From: Agromyces albus
GTDB lineage: Bacteria > Actinomycetota > Actinomycetes > Actinomycetales > Microbacteriaceae
Assembly: GCF_030815405.1 (NCBI RefSeq)
Contig: NZ_JAUSWX010000001.1
Location: 2,852,001 to 2,916,000 of the forward strand
DNA length: 64,000 nucleotides
Direction: 5' to 3'
A program made the translations under genes and the position numbers. Numbering within the stretch: position 1 is the first letter of the stretch; each line of letters opens with the position of its first letter. The notes under the pieces were generated by a model. The model was not told the DNA's origin and ran no database searches. It saw only the letters and a list, made by a program, of their open reading frames with translations. This document shows positions 22,113 through 37,685 of the stretch, one piece after another.

Positions 22113-23480
22113 ATGGCCCGTCCCACCTCCACCTTCCGTTGCACGGAGTGCGGGTGGAGCACCATCAAATGGGCGGGTCGCTGTGCCGAGTGCCAGCAGT
22201 GGGGCAGCGTCGTCGACGTCGCCGAACAGACCGGCATCGTTCGCGCCGTGCAAGCGGTGCAGTTGAGCGCCGCTCGCACCGCGCGGCCCATCGGCGAGGT
22301 GAACACCGAAGAAGACGCGGCACACCGCCCCACGGGCATCGGCGAGTTCGACCGGGTGCTCGGTGGCGGCATCGTCGCCGGCGCCGCGATCCTGCTCTCC
22401 GGCGAGCCGGGCGTGGGCAAGTCGACGCTCCTGCTCGAGGTCGCGGCCCGAGTCGCGGCCACCGGCCGCCGGGTGCTCTACGTGAGCGCCGAAGAGTCCG
22501 TGGCCCAGGTGCGCCTTCGCGCCGGCCGCACGGGCGCCCTGCACGACGAGCTCTACCTCGCCGCCGAGACCGATCTCGCCACCATTCTCGGCCAGGTCGA
22601 CGCGGTCTCCCCCGCGCTTCTCATCGTCGACTCGGTGCAGACCGTGTCGAGCTCGCTCTCCGACGGCCTGCCTGGGCAGCCGAGCCAGGTGCGCGAGGTC
22701 GCGTCCGCGCTGATCCGCGTCGCGAAAGACCGGCAGCTCCCAGTGCTGCTCGTCGGCCACGTCACGAAAGACGGCTCGATCGCGGGCCCCCGCCTGCTCG
22801 AGCACCTCGTCGACGTCGTCTGCCAGTTCGAGGGCGACCGCCAGACGGCGCTGCGCTTCGTTCGCGCGCTCAAGAACCGCTTCGGCCCCACCGATGAGGT
22901 CGGATGCTTCGAGATGACCGGCGAGGGCATCGCCGAGGTGCCCGACCCGTCCGGCTTGTTCCTCTCGAGCGGCCGCAGCGCCGTGAGCGGCACGTGCGTC
23001 ACCGTCGCCCTCGAGGGCCGGCGCGCCCTGCCCGTCGAGGTGCAGGCGCTCGTCGTCGCCACCAAGGCGCCGCAACCGCGCCGGGTCGTCAACGGCGTCG
23101 ACACATCGCGCGTCGCCATGATCATCGCGGTGCTCGAGCGACGCGCGGGGTTCAAGCAGCTCGGCGAGCACGACGTCTACGTCTCCACGGTGGGCGGCGT
23201 GCGCCTCATCGAGCCCGGGGCCGACCTCGCCATCGCCGTCGCGATCGCCTCGGCCATGCGCGATCGCGCCGTGCCGCATGAGCTCGCCGCGTTCGGCGAG
23301 ATCAGCCTCGCGGGCGAAGTGCGCCCCGTCACCTCGGCCCGCCAGCGTGGCGCCGAGGCGCGCCGGCTCGGCTACACGACGATCCTCGACGTCGAGGCTG
23401 GCAGCGTTCGCAGTGCGGTCGAGCAGGCGATGATGGCCTCGACGAGCGCCCGCGAGCGCGAGCTCGACGTCGCGTTCTGA
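22113..23480 (+). CDS. radA: DNA repair protein RadA/Sms
   Basis: RecA-related ATPase of 455 residues that assists branch migration in recombinational repair. The zinc finger is C10-x2-C13 and C24-x2-C27 (CTECGW, CAECQQWG), Walker A is GEPGVGKST near residue 97, the RadA signature KNRFG follows, and there is a C-terminal Lon-protease-like domain. Length is normal for the family. TAGGCT at 22101-22106 lies 6 nt before the ATG, indicating a leaderless transcript. It ends 1 bp from a convergent gene. Confidence 0.96.
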   Translation: MARPTSTFRCTECGWSTIKWAGRCAECQQWGSVVDVAEQTGIVRAVQAVQLSAARTARPIGEVNTEEDAAHRPTGIGEFDRVLGGGIVAGAAILLSGEPGVGKSTLLLEVAARVAATGRRVLYVSAEESVAQVRLRAGRTGALHDELYLAAETDLATILGQVDAVSPALLIVDSVQTVSSSLSDGLPGQPSQVREVASALIRVAKDRQLPVLLVGHVTKDGSIAGPRLLEHLVDVVCQFEGDRQTALRFVRALKNRFGPTDEVGCFEMTGEGIAEVPDPSGLFLSSGRSAVSGTCVTVALEGRRALPVEVQALVVATKAPQPRRVVNGVDTSRVAMIIAVLERRAGFKQLGEHDVYVSTVGGVRLIEPGADLAIAVAIASAMRDRAVPHELAAFGEISLAGEVRPVTSARQRGAEARRLGYTTILDVEAGSVRSAVEQAMMASTSARERELDVAF

Positions 23481-23481
23481 G

Positions 23482-23892
23482 TCAGGCTTCGAGCGCGCGC
23501 AAGAGCTCCGACGGCGGCGCCTGCATCGGATGCGGCCCGGCGATGTCGAGGAACACCGTCGTGATCGTCGACTCGTAGCGCTTCAGGAACGACTTCAGCC
23601 ACGCGGGACTCTGCAGCCCCACGCCGGGCGGCAGGTTCTCGGGCTTGTTCACCGCGTCGCTGAAGAGCAGCAGCGCCACGTCGCCCGTGCTCGGGTCACG
23701 GTACATCCACACCTCGCCGCCGTCGAGCGGCTTGTCGCGCGGCCCGGGCTTCACGAGCGGTACGACGGTGTTGCCGTGGCGCAACGCGAGCGCCACCGCC
23801 GCGATGTCCTGACGCTCGAGCGCCTCGGCGAGCGCCTGCGATCGGAACTCCAACGGCTCCGCCGCAGCCTTCTTACGTGCCTTGCCTGCCAT
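23482..23892 (-). CDS. SseB N-terminal domain-like protein
   Basis: Protein of 136 residues with a basic start (MAGKARKKAAAEP), then a domain typical of SseB-N proteins: HGNTVVPLVKPGPRDKPLDG, YRDPSTGDVALLLFSDAVNK, a Trp/Leu-rich middle and VFLDIAGPHPM near the end. TAGCCT at 23899-23904 is 6 nt before the ATG. The function of these domains in actinobacteria is not settled. It converges on radA with a 1-bp gap. Confidence 0.75.
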   Translation of the reverse strand: MAGKARKKAAAEPLEFRSQALAEALERQDIAAVALALRHGNTVVPLVKPGPRDKPLDGGEVWMYRDPSTGDVALLLFSDAVNKPENLPPGVGLQSPAWLKSFLKRYESTITTVFLDIAGPHPMQAPPSELLRALEA

Positions 23893-23949
23893 ACCTCAAG
23901 GCTATCGAGCGGATGCCGCTCGCCCGCCGCTGTCCGCGATCAGCGGACG

Positions 23950-24591
23950 CTAGTACAGCAGGAACTGTTTCGTCTCGTCGGCCGCGAAGCCGGCGACCGA
24001 GACCCCGAGGTGATACGACGCGCCGCCAGCCGGAACCGATTCACGTGGGCCATCGCACGTTTCGGTGCTCGACCGCGTGCGGTCCCAGATGATCGGCACG
24101 CTCGAGCTGATGGGGGTGCCCGGCTGGAGCGAGACCTCAGCGTCGATCGGGTCGACCTGGCAATCGGTGGAGGTCCAGTAGACCTCCTCGCCGCTCTTGA
24201 TCGTGAACACCTGTACCTTGGTGCCGACGTTCAGCATGCACACGTTCGACCCGGTATTCGTGATGGTGACCGAGAGCTGCGGTTGCTCGCCGGCCTGGTA
24301 CTCGAGCTTGTCGGTCGTGGCCTCGACAAGCACGTTCTTCTCCGCGCACGGGTCGCCATCTGCCGCGGTGGGCTCGGTCGGGATGGTCGACGCGTCGGCC
24401 GGCGCGGTCGTCGGTGGCGTCGAGGCATCCGTTCCGGGCCCAGTACCCTCGCCGCCCTGGCTCGCACCGGGCCGCACGATGATGAGCACGACCGCGACGA
24501 TCACGGCGATGAGGCCGAGCAGGACCAGGAGCCGGCGTCGACGGTACACCTGCGGCGATTGACGCCCGGCAGGTGTTGGGTTCGTCGACAT
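23950..24591 (-). CDS. Membrane-anchored extracytoplasmic protein
   Basis: Protein of 213 residues: short cytoplasmic N-terminus with RRRR, one membrane helix (LLVLLGLIAVIVAVVLIIV), a Thr/Pro/Ala-rich linker, and an outside beta-sandwich-like domain with four cysteines (DGDPCAEKN, NVCMLNVG, TDCQVDP, TETCDGP). TACCCT at 24598-24603 is 6 nt before ATG 24591. Similar proteins are common in Microbacteriaceae, but I know no defined role. Confidence 0.72.
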   Translation of the reverse strand: MSTNPTPAGRQSPQVYRRRRLLVLLGLIAVIVAVVLIIVRPGASQGGEGTGPGTDASTPPTTAPADASTIPTEPTAADGDPCAEKNVLVEATTDKLEYQAGEQPQLSVTITNTGSNVCMLNVGTKVQVFTIKSGEEVYWTSTDCQVDPIDAEVSLQPGTPISSSVPIIWDRTRSSTETCDGPRESVPAGGASYHLGVSVAGFAADETKQFLLY

Positions 24592-24654
24592 GCACACAGG
24601 GTACGACCGCGATGGGGCAGGCGGCGGCATCCGCTCGGCGTGCCGGGCGAGCGC

Positions 24655-25158
24655 TCAGAGAAGCTTCAGCATCCGCGTGTTGCCGAGGGTGTTCTGCTTG
24701 ACGCGCGCCAGGTCGAGGAACTCGGCCACGCCCTCGTCGTGCGAGCGCACGAGCTCGCCGTAGACCTCGGGGTCGACGGTCTCGGCGCCCATGTCCTCGA
24801 AGCCGTGGCGGTTGAAGAAACCCACCTCGAACGTCAGGCAGAACAGTCGGGTGAGGCCGAGCTCGCGGGCATCGGCTTCGAGCGCGTCGAGGAGCGCGTG
24901 GCCGACCCCGTGCCCGAGCCACGAGTCGTCGACCGCGAGTGTGCGCACCTCGCCGAGGTCCTCCCACATGACGTGCAACGCGCCCGCGCCGATGAGGCGG
25001 CCGTCGGATGCCTCGGCGACGCGGAACTCCTGCACCGAGCCGTAGAGGTCGACCCGTTCCTTGCCGAGCAGGATGCGTCGCTGCACGAGCGGCTCCACGA
25101 GGGCCACGATCTTCGGCACGTCGCTCGTGCGCGCGCGGCGCACCGTGAAGTCGGTCAT
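24655..25158 (-). CDS. GNAT acetyltransferase, amino-acid N-acetyltransferase type
   Basis: Protein of 167 residues with the GNAT fold: TVRRARTSDVPKIVALVEPL at the start, LGEVRTLAVDDSWLGHGVGH with the acetyl-CoA pyrophosphate loop, then LFCLTFEVGFFNRHGFEDMG. This resembles the short stand-alone N-acetylglutamate synthases of actinobacteria (first step of arginine synthesis), though other amines are possible. TACGAT at 25165-25170 lies 6 nt upstream of the ATG. The assignment to argA function is an inference. Confidence 0.78.
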   Translation of the reverse strand: MTDFTVRRARTSDVPKIVALVEPLVQRRILLGKERVDLYGSVQEFRVAEASDGRLIGAGALHVMWEDLGEVRTLAVDDSWLGHGVGHALLDALEADARELGLTRLFCLTFEVGFFNRHGFEDMGAETVDPEVYGELVRSHDEGVAEFLDLARVKQNTLGNTRMLKLL

Positions 25159-25180
25159 CCGATCATCGTATGGGAACGAC

Positions 25181-25210
25181 GAAGGGCGGATGCCGCAGCA
25201 TCCGCCCTTC
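25181..25210. terminator. Terminator after clpC
   Basis: GAAGGGCGGATGC and its exact complement with a 4-nt loop (CGCA), 17 bp past the clpC stop and 23 bp before the divergent acetyltransferase start. Confidence 0.75.
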
Positions 25211-25226
25211 GCATGTCGCTCTTCGC

Positions 25227-27755
<2,529 letters not shown>

Positions 27756-27837
27756 CCTCAACTCCTTACGGCGCCGGCTGGGACGGGGCGTCGATACAAC
27801 GAGCGTAACCAGCGCTGGTCAGGGATATGCGAGTGTT

Positions 27838-27848
27838 CGCCCTCGGCG
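27838..27848. promoter_or_regulatory. ClgR-like operator upstream of clpC
   Basis: Read on the minus strand, CGCCGAGGGCG fits the published ClgR consensus CGCYNANRGCG. It lies 83 bp before the clpC start and just upstream of a possible -10 TACGCT (27802-27807, minus), a position suited to activation. Flanking bases fit only in part. Confidence 0.45.
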
Positions 27849-27911
27849 CAGCGCTGGCACCGGGGATTGACGCGGGGACCGGTAACGGATTCGGCCTTGG
27901 CGCGGGCCGGG

Positions 27912-28364
27912 CTACTTGACCGGAACGGTCACGGCCGAGTCCCCGACCTCGACCCTGAGCGGCTCGGTCGTCGTGACGTCGACCGGCGTCCAGAACACGG
28001 TCGTGTACGGCGCGAGATCCATGGTGCAGACCTCGTCTTCGGGTCGCTCGACGAGGTCGATGGCGACGGTATTGCCCTCGCCGGCCGGCTCGACGACGGT
28101 GATGTTGCGGCCCACCTGCGGGCACGACGAGCTGCCCCAGATGGTCACCGCGAGCTGCGCGCCCTGGCCGACCCATGCGGCGACGGGCTCGCCCTCCTCG
28201 TTCTCGGGCTCCTCGTGGCCGCCCTCTTCCTGGTGCTCCGAGACGGGCAGGCCGGCGTAGTGCTCCGCAGGACTGCCGCTCGCAGCGCACGCCGCGAGCA
28301 GGAAGACGGACGCCAGGGCCACGGCCGCGAAGCCGGCACGGCGGAAACCAACGGAGGGAGCCAT
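27912..28364 (-). CDS. Small secreted lipoprotein
   Basis: Protein of 150 residues with a signal peptide and lipobox (FAAVALASVFLLAACAASG), an acidic linker (EHQEEGGHEEPENEEGEPVA) and a beta-rich domain with two cysteines (SSSCPQVG and DEVCTMD). Start supported by TAGCAT at 28371-28376, 6 nt upstream. Its mature domain resembles in style the protein at 23950-24591. Function unknown. Confidence 0.75.
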   Translation of the reverse strand: MAPSVGFRRAGFAAVALASVFLLAACAASGSPAEHYAGLPVSEHQEEGGHEEPENEEGEPVAAWVGQGAQLAVTIWGSSSCPQVGRNITVVEPAGEGNTVAIDLVERPEDEVCTMDLAPYTTVFWTPVDVTTTEPLRVEVGDSAVTVPVK

Positions 28365-28433
28365 TCCGTCATGCTATCGGTTGGGTCGATCGGGTTCGGC
28401 CTCACCTCGCTCAGCCGAGACTAGGCTGCCGAC

Positions 28434-29429
28434 ATGAGCAACTTGGAACGCGATCCGGTGGAGCTCCTCGCCCCGCCTGAGGCGCCAGCCGGCCCCATCG
28501 TGAAGGTGCTCGCGCCGCGCGATGTGCCGCTCGGCGGCCCTCGTGCGATGAGCGTGCGCCGCACGCTCCCCCAGCGCGGCCGCACGACGATCGGCGCCTG
28601 GTGCTTCGCCGATCACTACGGCCCCGACGCGGTCGACGCCACGGGTGGCATGGTCGTGCCGCCGCATCCGCACACCGGGCTGCAGACCGTGAGCTGGCTC
28701 TTCGAGGGCGAGATCGAGCATCGCGACAGCGCGGGCAGCCATGCCATTGTGCGCCCGGGTGCCGTGAACCTCATGACCGCGGGCCGCGGCATCTCGCACT
28801 CCGAGGTGTCGCTCCCCGAGACGACCACGCTGCACGGCGTGCAGCTCTGGGTCGCGCTGCCCGATTCCTCGCGGCACGTCGGTCCCTTCTTCGAGCACTC
28901 CGAGATCACCCCCGTAACCGTCGGCGACGCGACCCTGCGGGTCTTCGTCGGCTCCCTCGCCGGCAGCGAGTCGCACGTCACCGTGTTCTCGCCGCTCCTC
29001 GGCGCCCAGCTCGACCTGCCCGCGGGCGGATCCGTCGAGCTCGAGCTCGACCCCGCGTTCGAACACGGCGTGCTGGTCGATGCCGGGCCGGTGACCGTCG
29101 AGGTCGACGGAGCGGATGCCGCGACCGAGGTCGCATGGTCCGAGCTCGCCTTCGTCGAGCCGGGCCGGCACCGTCTCACCCTCCGGGCTGGCGATGCACC
29201 GGTGCGCGTCGTGCTCCTCGGCGGCGTGCCGTTCGGCGAGGAGCTCGTGATGTGGTGGAACTTCATCGGCCGCAGCCACGACGAGGTCGTCGAGTTCCGG
29301 CGGCAGTGGCAGGCCGACGTGATCGGGCGCGACAACCCCGACGGCCGGTTCGGCACGGTCGCCGGCTACGACGGCGCACCGCTGCCGGCTCCCGAGTTGC
29401 CGACGGTGCGGCTCAAGCCCCGCCGGTAG
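28434..29429 (+). CDS. Pirin-family protein
   Basis: Cupin-fold protein of 331 residues. The N-terminal metal site is visible in HPHTGLQTVSWLFEGEIEHR and the pirin signature in NLMTAGRGISHSE; a second cupin with GGVPFGEELVMWWNFIGRS follows. Some bacterial pirins have quercetinase or regulatory roles, so the exact reaction is open. TAGGCT at 28422-28427 is 6 nt before ATG 28434. It ends 52 bp from the convergent beta-galactosidase gene. Confidence 0.9.
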   Translation: MSNLERDPVELLAPPEAPAGPIVKVLAPRDVPLGGPRAMSVRRTLPQRGRTTIGAWCFADHYGPDAVDATGGMVVPPHPHTGLQTVSWLFEGEIEHRDSAGSHAIVRPGAVNLMTAGRGISHSEVSLPETTTLHGVQLWVALPDSSRHVGPFFEHSEITPVTVGDATLRVFVGSLAGSESHVTVFSPLLGAQLDLPAGGSVELELDPAFEHGVLVDAGPVTVEVDGADAATEVAWSELAFVEPGRHRLTLRAGDAPVRVVLLGGVPFGEELVMWWNFIGRSHDEVVEFRRQWQADVIGRDNPDGRFGTVAGYDGAPLPAPELPTVRLKPRR

Positions 29430-29481
29430 GGCGGCCCGAACGTTCCGGGGCGCGCCCGACGTCGGTGCACCGGGCGCCTCG

Positions 29482-32448
<2,967 letters not shown>

Positions 32449-32454
32449 CTATAG

Positions 32455-32467
32455 GGTAACCGTTTCC
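32455..32467. promoter_or_regulatory. LacI/GalR-type operator at the lacZ promoter
   Basis: GGTAACCGTTTCC is a near-palindrome centred on CG, the form bound by LacI/GalR-family repressors. It overlaps the upstream edge of the -10 element of the beta-galactosidase gene. The repressor is not in the window. Confidence 0.55.
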
Positions 32468-32510
32468 CTGGGCCATGGTTGAGCCGGCTCGAGGGCGAAG
32501 GAGTCGGGGG

Positions 32511-33983
32511 CTACTGCAAGGCCGAGGTGAGCCGCGCGAGATTGTCGAGCACGGTCGAGCGCAGCGGCTGTCGCAGCCAGTCGTCGAGGGTGAGCTCATG
32601 GCTGTCGCGCCGGTATCCGTCTTCGACAGCGCGCATCTCTCGCACGAATGACGCGCCGCGCACGAGAAGCGTGATCTCCATGTTGAGCTCGAACGAGCGG
32701 ATGTCCATGTTGCTCGAGCCGATCACCGCGACGTCGTCGTCGATGGAGAAGTGCTTCGCGTGCAGGATGTAGGGCGCCTTGTACATGTAGATCTTCACGC
32801 CGGCTCGCAGGAGCGCCTCGTAGTACGAGCGCTGGGCGTGATAGACGAGCGCCTGGTCGCCGATCTCCGAGACGAAGAGCTCGACGTGGATGCCGCGCTG
32901 CGTCGCCCCGCTGATGGCGAGGAGCATCGCCTCGTCGGGCACGAAGTAGGGGCTCGTGATGATGATCCTCTCCTGGGCCGCATAGAGCAGGGAGAGGAAG
33001 AGCTTCAGGTTGTTCTCGTTGCGGTAGCCGGGACCGCTCGGCACGACCTGGCAGTCGAGGTCCTGCGCCTCGCCGCGCTGGTGGAGGGACTCGGCGAGGT
33101 CGCGCCTCGGCGCCTCCTCGGTCTCGAGATACCAGTCGGTTGCGAAGATCGTGTCGAGTCCCGACACGATCGGGCCCTCGACCCGGATCACGAGTTCCTT
33201 CCATTTCAGCCCGCGACGGATGTTGACGCGCTTGTTGTAGCTGCGGTCGATGATGTTCTGCGACCCCATGAAGCCGATGTCGCCGTCGACGACGAGGAGC
33301 TTGCGATGGTTGCGGAGGTCGGGTCGCTGGTACTTGCCCTTCAGCGGCTGCACCGGCAGCATGAGCCGCCACTCCACGCCCATGTGCGTGAGCCGCTTCA
33401 CCGTCGCGCGGTACCCCTTCACCCGGTACGAGGCGATGTGGTCGAGGAGGACCCGCACCTCGACGCCACGCGCCGCCGCCTCACCGAGCGCGTCGAAGAA
33501 CGGCGCGGTGGTGCGGTCGTAGGCGAGGATGTAGAACTCCGCGTGCACGTAGTGCCTCGCCCTGCGTATGGCTTCCGTCATCGCATCGAGCGAGCCCTGG
33601 TACTCGCCGATGAGGCTCGCGCTGTTGGAGCCGATGAGCGGCATCGATCCGAGGTTGCGGTTCAGCCGCACGACGCCCTCGAACCATGCCGGCCATGAGG
33701 TGCTGTCGCTCACCCGCTCGACACCGTGAGTGCTCTCGCGGATGTACCGATCGACCTCGGCCTGTCGCTGGCGACGATGCCTTGGCAGCTTCGGGTTGCC
33801 GATGATGAGGAAGAAGATGACCCCGAGATAGGGGATGAAGAAGATGGCGAGGAGCCATGCCATGCCCGCGGTCGGGCGGCGGTTGCGCGGAACGACGATG
33901 ATCGCGACGATGCGCACGATGAGATCGATCGCGAGGAGCACCCCGCCGACGATCAGTGCCGCCTGCCCCGCGGTGAGCTCCAT
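32511..33983 (-). CDS. cls: Cardiolipin synthase (two-HKD PLD family)
   Basis: Membrane enzyme of 490 residues that joins phosphatidyl groups to make cardiolipin. Two N-terminal membrane helices (AALIVGGVLLAIDLIVRIVA and AWLLAIFFIPYLGVIFFLII) precede two PLD domains with HRKLLVVDGDIGFMGSQN and HAKHFSIDDDVAVIGSSN. The length matches bacterial Cls. A tiny membrane protein gene ends 6 bp upstream and probably shares its transcript. Confidence 0.93.
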   Translation of the reverse strand: MELTAGQAALIVGGVLLAIDLIVRIVAIIVVPRNRRPTAGMAWLLAIFFIPYLGVIFFLIIGNPKLPRHRRQRQAEVDRYIRESTHGVERVSDSTSWPAWFEGVVRLNRNLGSMPLIGSNSASLIGEYQGSLDAMTEAIRRARHYVHAEFYILAYDRTTAPFFDALGEAAARGVEVRVLLDHIASYRVKGYRATVKRLTHMGVEWRLMLPVQPLKGKYQRPDLRNHRKLLVVDGDIGFMGSQNIIDRSYNKRVNIRRGLKWKELVIRVEGPIVSGLDTIFATDWYLETEEAPRRDLAESLHQRGEAQDLDCQVVPSGPGYRNENNLKLFLSLLYAAQERIIITSPYFVPDEAMLLAISGATQRGIHVELFVSEIGDQALVYHAQRSYYEALLRAGVKIYMYKAPYILHAKHFSIDDDVAVIGSSNMDIRSFELNMEITLLVRGASFVREMRAVEDGYRRDSHELTLDDWLRQPLRSTVLDNLARLTSALQ

Positions 33984-33989
33984 GCCCGG

Positions 33990-34166
33990 CTAGGCTGCCG
34001 GCCGCTCGCGCCCGAGCTTTGCGCGCTCCTCGGCCTCGATGCGGGCGTAGGCCTTGCGCTCGTTGCGATCGGCACGGAAGATGGCGCGCATCACGAACCA
34101 GAAGATGAGGCCGATGAGCACCGTCGGTGCCAGCGACCAGATCGCATTCGCCCAGAACTCGTCCAT
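33990..34166 (-). CDS. 58-residue membrane protein upstream of cls
   Basis: MDEFWANAIWSLAPTVLIGL begins a single-helix protein (LIGLIFWFVMRAIF) with a charged cytoplasmic tail (RADRNERKAYARIEAEERA). It lies 6 bp before cls in the same direction. The reading frame is clean, with an SD-like GGAAAT 9 nt upstream of the ATG. It could be an accessory of the lipid enzyme, which is an inference from position only. Confidence 0.7.
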   Translation of the reverse strand: MDEFWANAIWSLAPTVLIGLIFWFVMRAIFRADRNERKAYARIEAEERAKLGRERPAA

Positions 34167-34283
34167 AGGATTTCCAGAATACGGGGGTTTCCTCGGATTC
34201 CGCGCATCGGTGCATGCGCAGAGCGCGAAAGCGGGCCCCGGGCTCTCCGCCCGAGTCCCCGCAGGGTGTGCCCCAACAGGGGA

Positions 34284-34432
34284 TCAGCCTCCGGTGACGA
34301 TGCCCCAGATGCCGGAGCCCAGCAGATACAAGCCGATCGCGCCGACGATGATCCAGATCGCGAGGCGCGTGTTCGACGGTCGCTTCGGGTCGCCCTCGGG
34401 CTGGAGCTCGTTCTTCGGCAGGAAGTCGTTCA

Positions 34433-34433
<1 letters not shown>
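34284..34433 (-). CDS. 49-residue membrane protein after lysS
   Basis: MNDFLPKNELQPEGDPKRPS opens a short polar N-terminus followed by one membrane helix (LAIWIIVGAIGLYLLGSGIW). The ATG at 34433 shares a base with the lysS stop (TGATG), so it is translated by coupling to lysS. Function unknown. Confidence 0.68.
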
Positions 34434-35950
<1,517 letters not shown>

Positions 35951-36048
35951 CGTTCACTCTCGATTCGCGGAAACATGCGTGCACCAGCCTAGGCGGTCTG
36001 TGCAGAGAGGAACCGGTGAAGCCCGCCGCCTGCGGTGCTCCGCAGCCC

Positions 36049-36927
36049 TCAGAGGGCGGGGCCGACGTCGACGAACGTGTTGTCGATGAGGCGGGTCGTG
36101 CCCACGACGGCGGCGACGAGCACGAGCGCGCGGCCGCGGAAGTCGTCGCCGATGGGGAGCAGGGTGTCGGGATCGACGACGACGAAGTAGTCGAGGCTGA
36201 CGCCGTCGTGGTCGCCGAATGCAGCGACCCCCTCGGCGAGCAGTTCGCCTGCGCCCTGTGCGGCCGCGGCATCCGCTGCCCGCAAGGACTCGGCGAGGGT
36301 GAGCGCCGCCGCGCGCTGGGCGTCGTCGAGGAAGCGGTTGCGGCTCGAGAGCGCGAGTCCATCGGGTTCGCGCACGGTCGGCACCGCGACGATCTCGACC
36401 GGCACATCGAGGTCGACGACCATGCGGGTGACGAGGAACACCTGCTGCGCGTCCTTCTGCCCGAATACCGCGACATCGGGCTGCGCGATGCCGAAGAGCT
36501 TCGCGACGACCGTGAGCATGCCGTTGAAGTGACCGGGCCGTGATGCGCCCTCGTAGCGGTCGCCGATCGGACCGGCATTCACGGTCGTGCCGTCGGCGGC
36601 GCCGCGCGGGTACATCTCGTCGACGTCGGGAGCGAAGACGAAGTCGACGCCGAGTTCGGTGAGTGCAGCGACATCCGATTCGAGGCTTCGGGGATACCGA
36701 TCGAGGTCTTCGCCTGGCCCGAACTGCCGTGGGTTCACGAAGATCGACACGACGACGACGTCGGTGAGCTCGCGCGCCCGGCGCACGAGTGCGAGGTGTC
36801 CGGCATGCAGGGCGCCCATGGTGGGCACGAGGGCGACGGATGCCCCGTCGGCGCGACGCTCGGCGAGCAACCGGCGTAGCTCGGCGATCGTCGGCACGGT
36901 GCGCGTGCCCGCCGTGACCTCGGTCAC
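36049..36927 (-). CDS. panC: Pantothenate synthetase
   Basis: ATP-dependent ligase of 292 residues joining pantoate and beta-alanine. The HIGH-like motif is in VPTMGALHAGHLALVRRARE, with FVNPRQFGPGEDLDRYPR and GQKDAQQVFLVTRMVVDLD as further signatures, and the KMSKS-like region is near LALSSRNRFL. GTG 36927 overlaps the stop of the DUF2520 gene (GTGA), so the two are coupled. panB and panD are not in the window. Confidence 0.95.
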   Translation of the reverse strand: MTEVTAGTRTVPTIAELRRLLAERRADGASVALVPTMGALHAGHLALVRRARELTDVVVVSIFVNPRQFGPGEDLDRYPRSLESDVAALTELGVDFVFAPDVDEMYPRGAADGTTVNAGPIGDRYEGASRPGHFNGMLTVVAKLFGIAQPDVAVFGQKDAQQVFLVTRMVVDLDVPVEIVAVPTVREPDGLALSSRNRFLDDAQRAAALTLAESLRAADAAAAQGAGELLAEGVAAFGDHDGVSLDYFVVVDPDTLLPIGDDFRGRALVLVAAVVGTTRLIDNTFVDVGPAL

Positions 36928-37685
36928 CCGCCACCTCCCAGCGGCCGGTCGCTTCCGGCCTCGTCGATCGTACCGGCACCGTCGGCGAACGGGCCGCTGT
37001 CGTGGCGGGCGAGGGCGTTCTCGACGGCGCTGCGCACGAGTGGTGCGAGCACCGCGCCCGAGCGGCCCACGCCGATGCCGTCGAGGAGCTCACTCGCCTG
37101 GTCGACGATCGCGCTCGAGAAGGAGACGGCCGTGTCGATCGCCTCGGCGTACGCCGCTCGATCGGCCTCGGCGACGATGAACGGCTCGCCGCCCATCTCC
37201 ACCACGAGCGCCTGGCCGATCGGCAGCACCGGCGCCGGGGCCGTGACGGCGAACCAGGTGCCCGGCAGTCGGGCGAGGTCGATCGTCGTGCCGGTGAAGG
37301 TCATCGCGGGATGCACCGCGAGCGGGATGGCTCCCGCTCGTCGCGCAGGGTCGAGCACGCGCGCGCCGTAGCGCGCGGCGGTGTGCAGCACGAGCTGCCC
37401 CGGTTGCCAGGCACCGGCCTCGGCGAGCCCTGCGACGAGCTGCTCGAGCTCGTCGGCCGGCACGGCGAGCAGCACGAGCTCGCTGCGCTCGACGATCTCG
37501 GGGATGGGGAGCACCGGAACGGCGGGCAGCATCGCCGCGGCGCGATCGCGGCTCGACTGCGAGACCGCGGCGATGCCGGTGAGCGCGTGCCCGGCGCCCG
37601 CGAGGGCCGCCGCGAGCACCGCTCCGACCCTGCCGGCGCCGATCGTGCCGACGCCGAGACGCCCCGCGCGGGACTCAACGGGCAT
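36924..37685 (-). CDS. DUF2520 Rossmann-fold protein next to panC
   Basis: Protein of 253 residues with an NAD(P)-binding start (VGTIGAGRVGAVLAAALAGA) and a C-terminal helical domain (AVHPAMTFTGTTIDLARLPG, AIDTAVSFSSAIVDQASELL), as in ketopantoate-reductase-like DUF2520 proteins. Its coupling to panC suggests it may supply pantoate, but this is not proved by sequence. ATG 37685 overlaps the end of the preceding PH-domain gene by 11 bp. Confidence 0.82.
   Translation of the reverse strand: MPVESRAGRLGVGTIGAGRVGAVLAAALAGAGHALTGIAAVSQSSRDRAAAMLPAVPVLPIPEIVERSELVLLAVPADELEQLVAGLAEAGAWQPGQLVLHTAARYGARVLDPARRAGAIPLAVHPAMTFTGTTIDLARLPGTWFAVTAPAPVLPIGQALVVEMGGEPFIVAEADRAAYAEAIDTAVSFSSAIVDQASELLDGIGVGRSGAVLAPLVRSAVENALARHDSGPFADGAGTIDEAGSDRPLGGGG

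Noticed and set aside
21606..23279. Long minus-strand frame opposite the SGNH and radA genes
   Set aside because: Low-complexity charged translation opposite a clear RadA; no start signal or motif.
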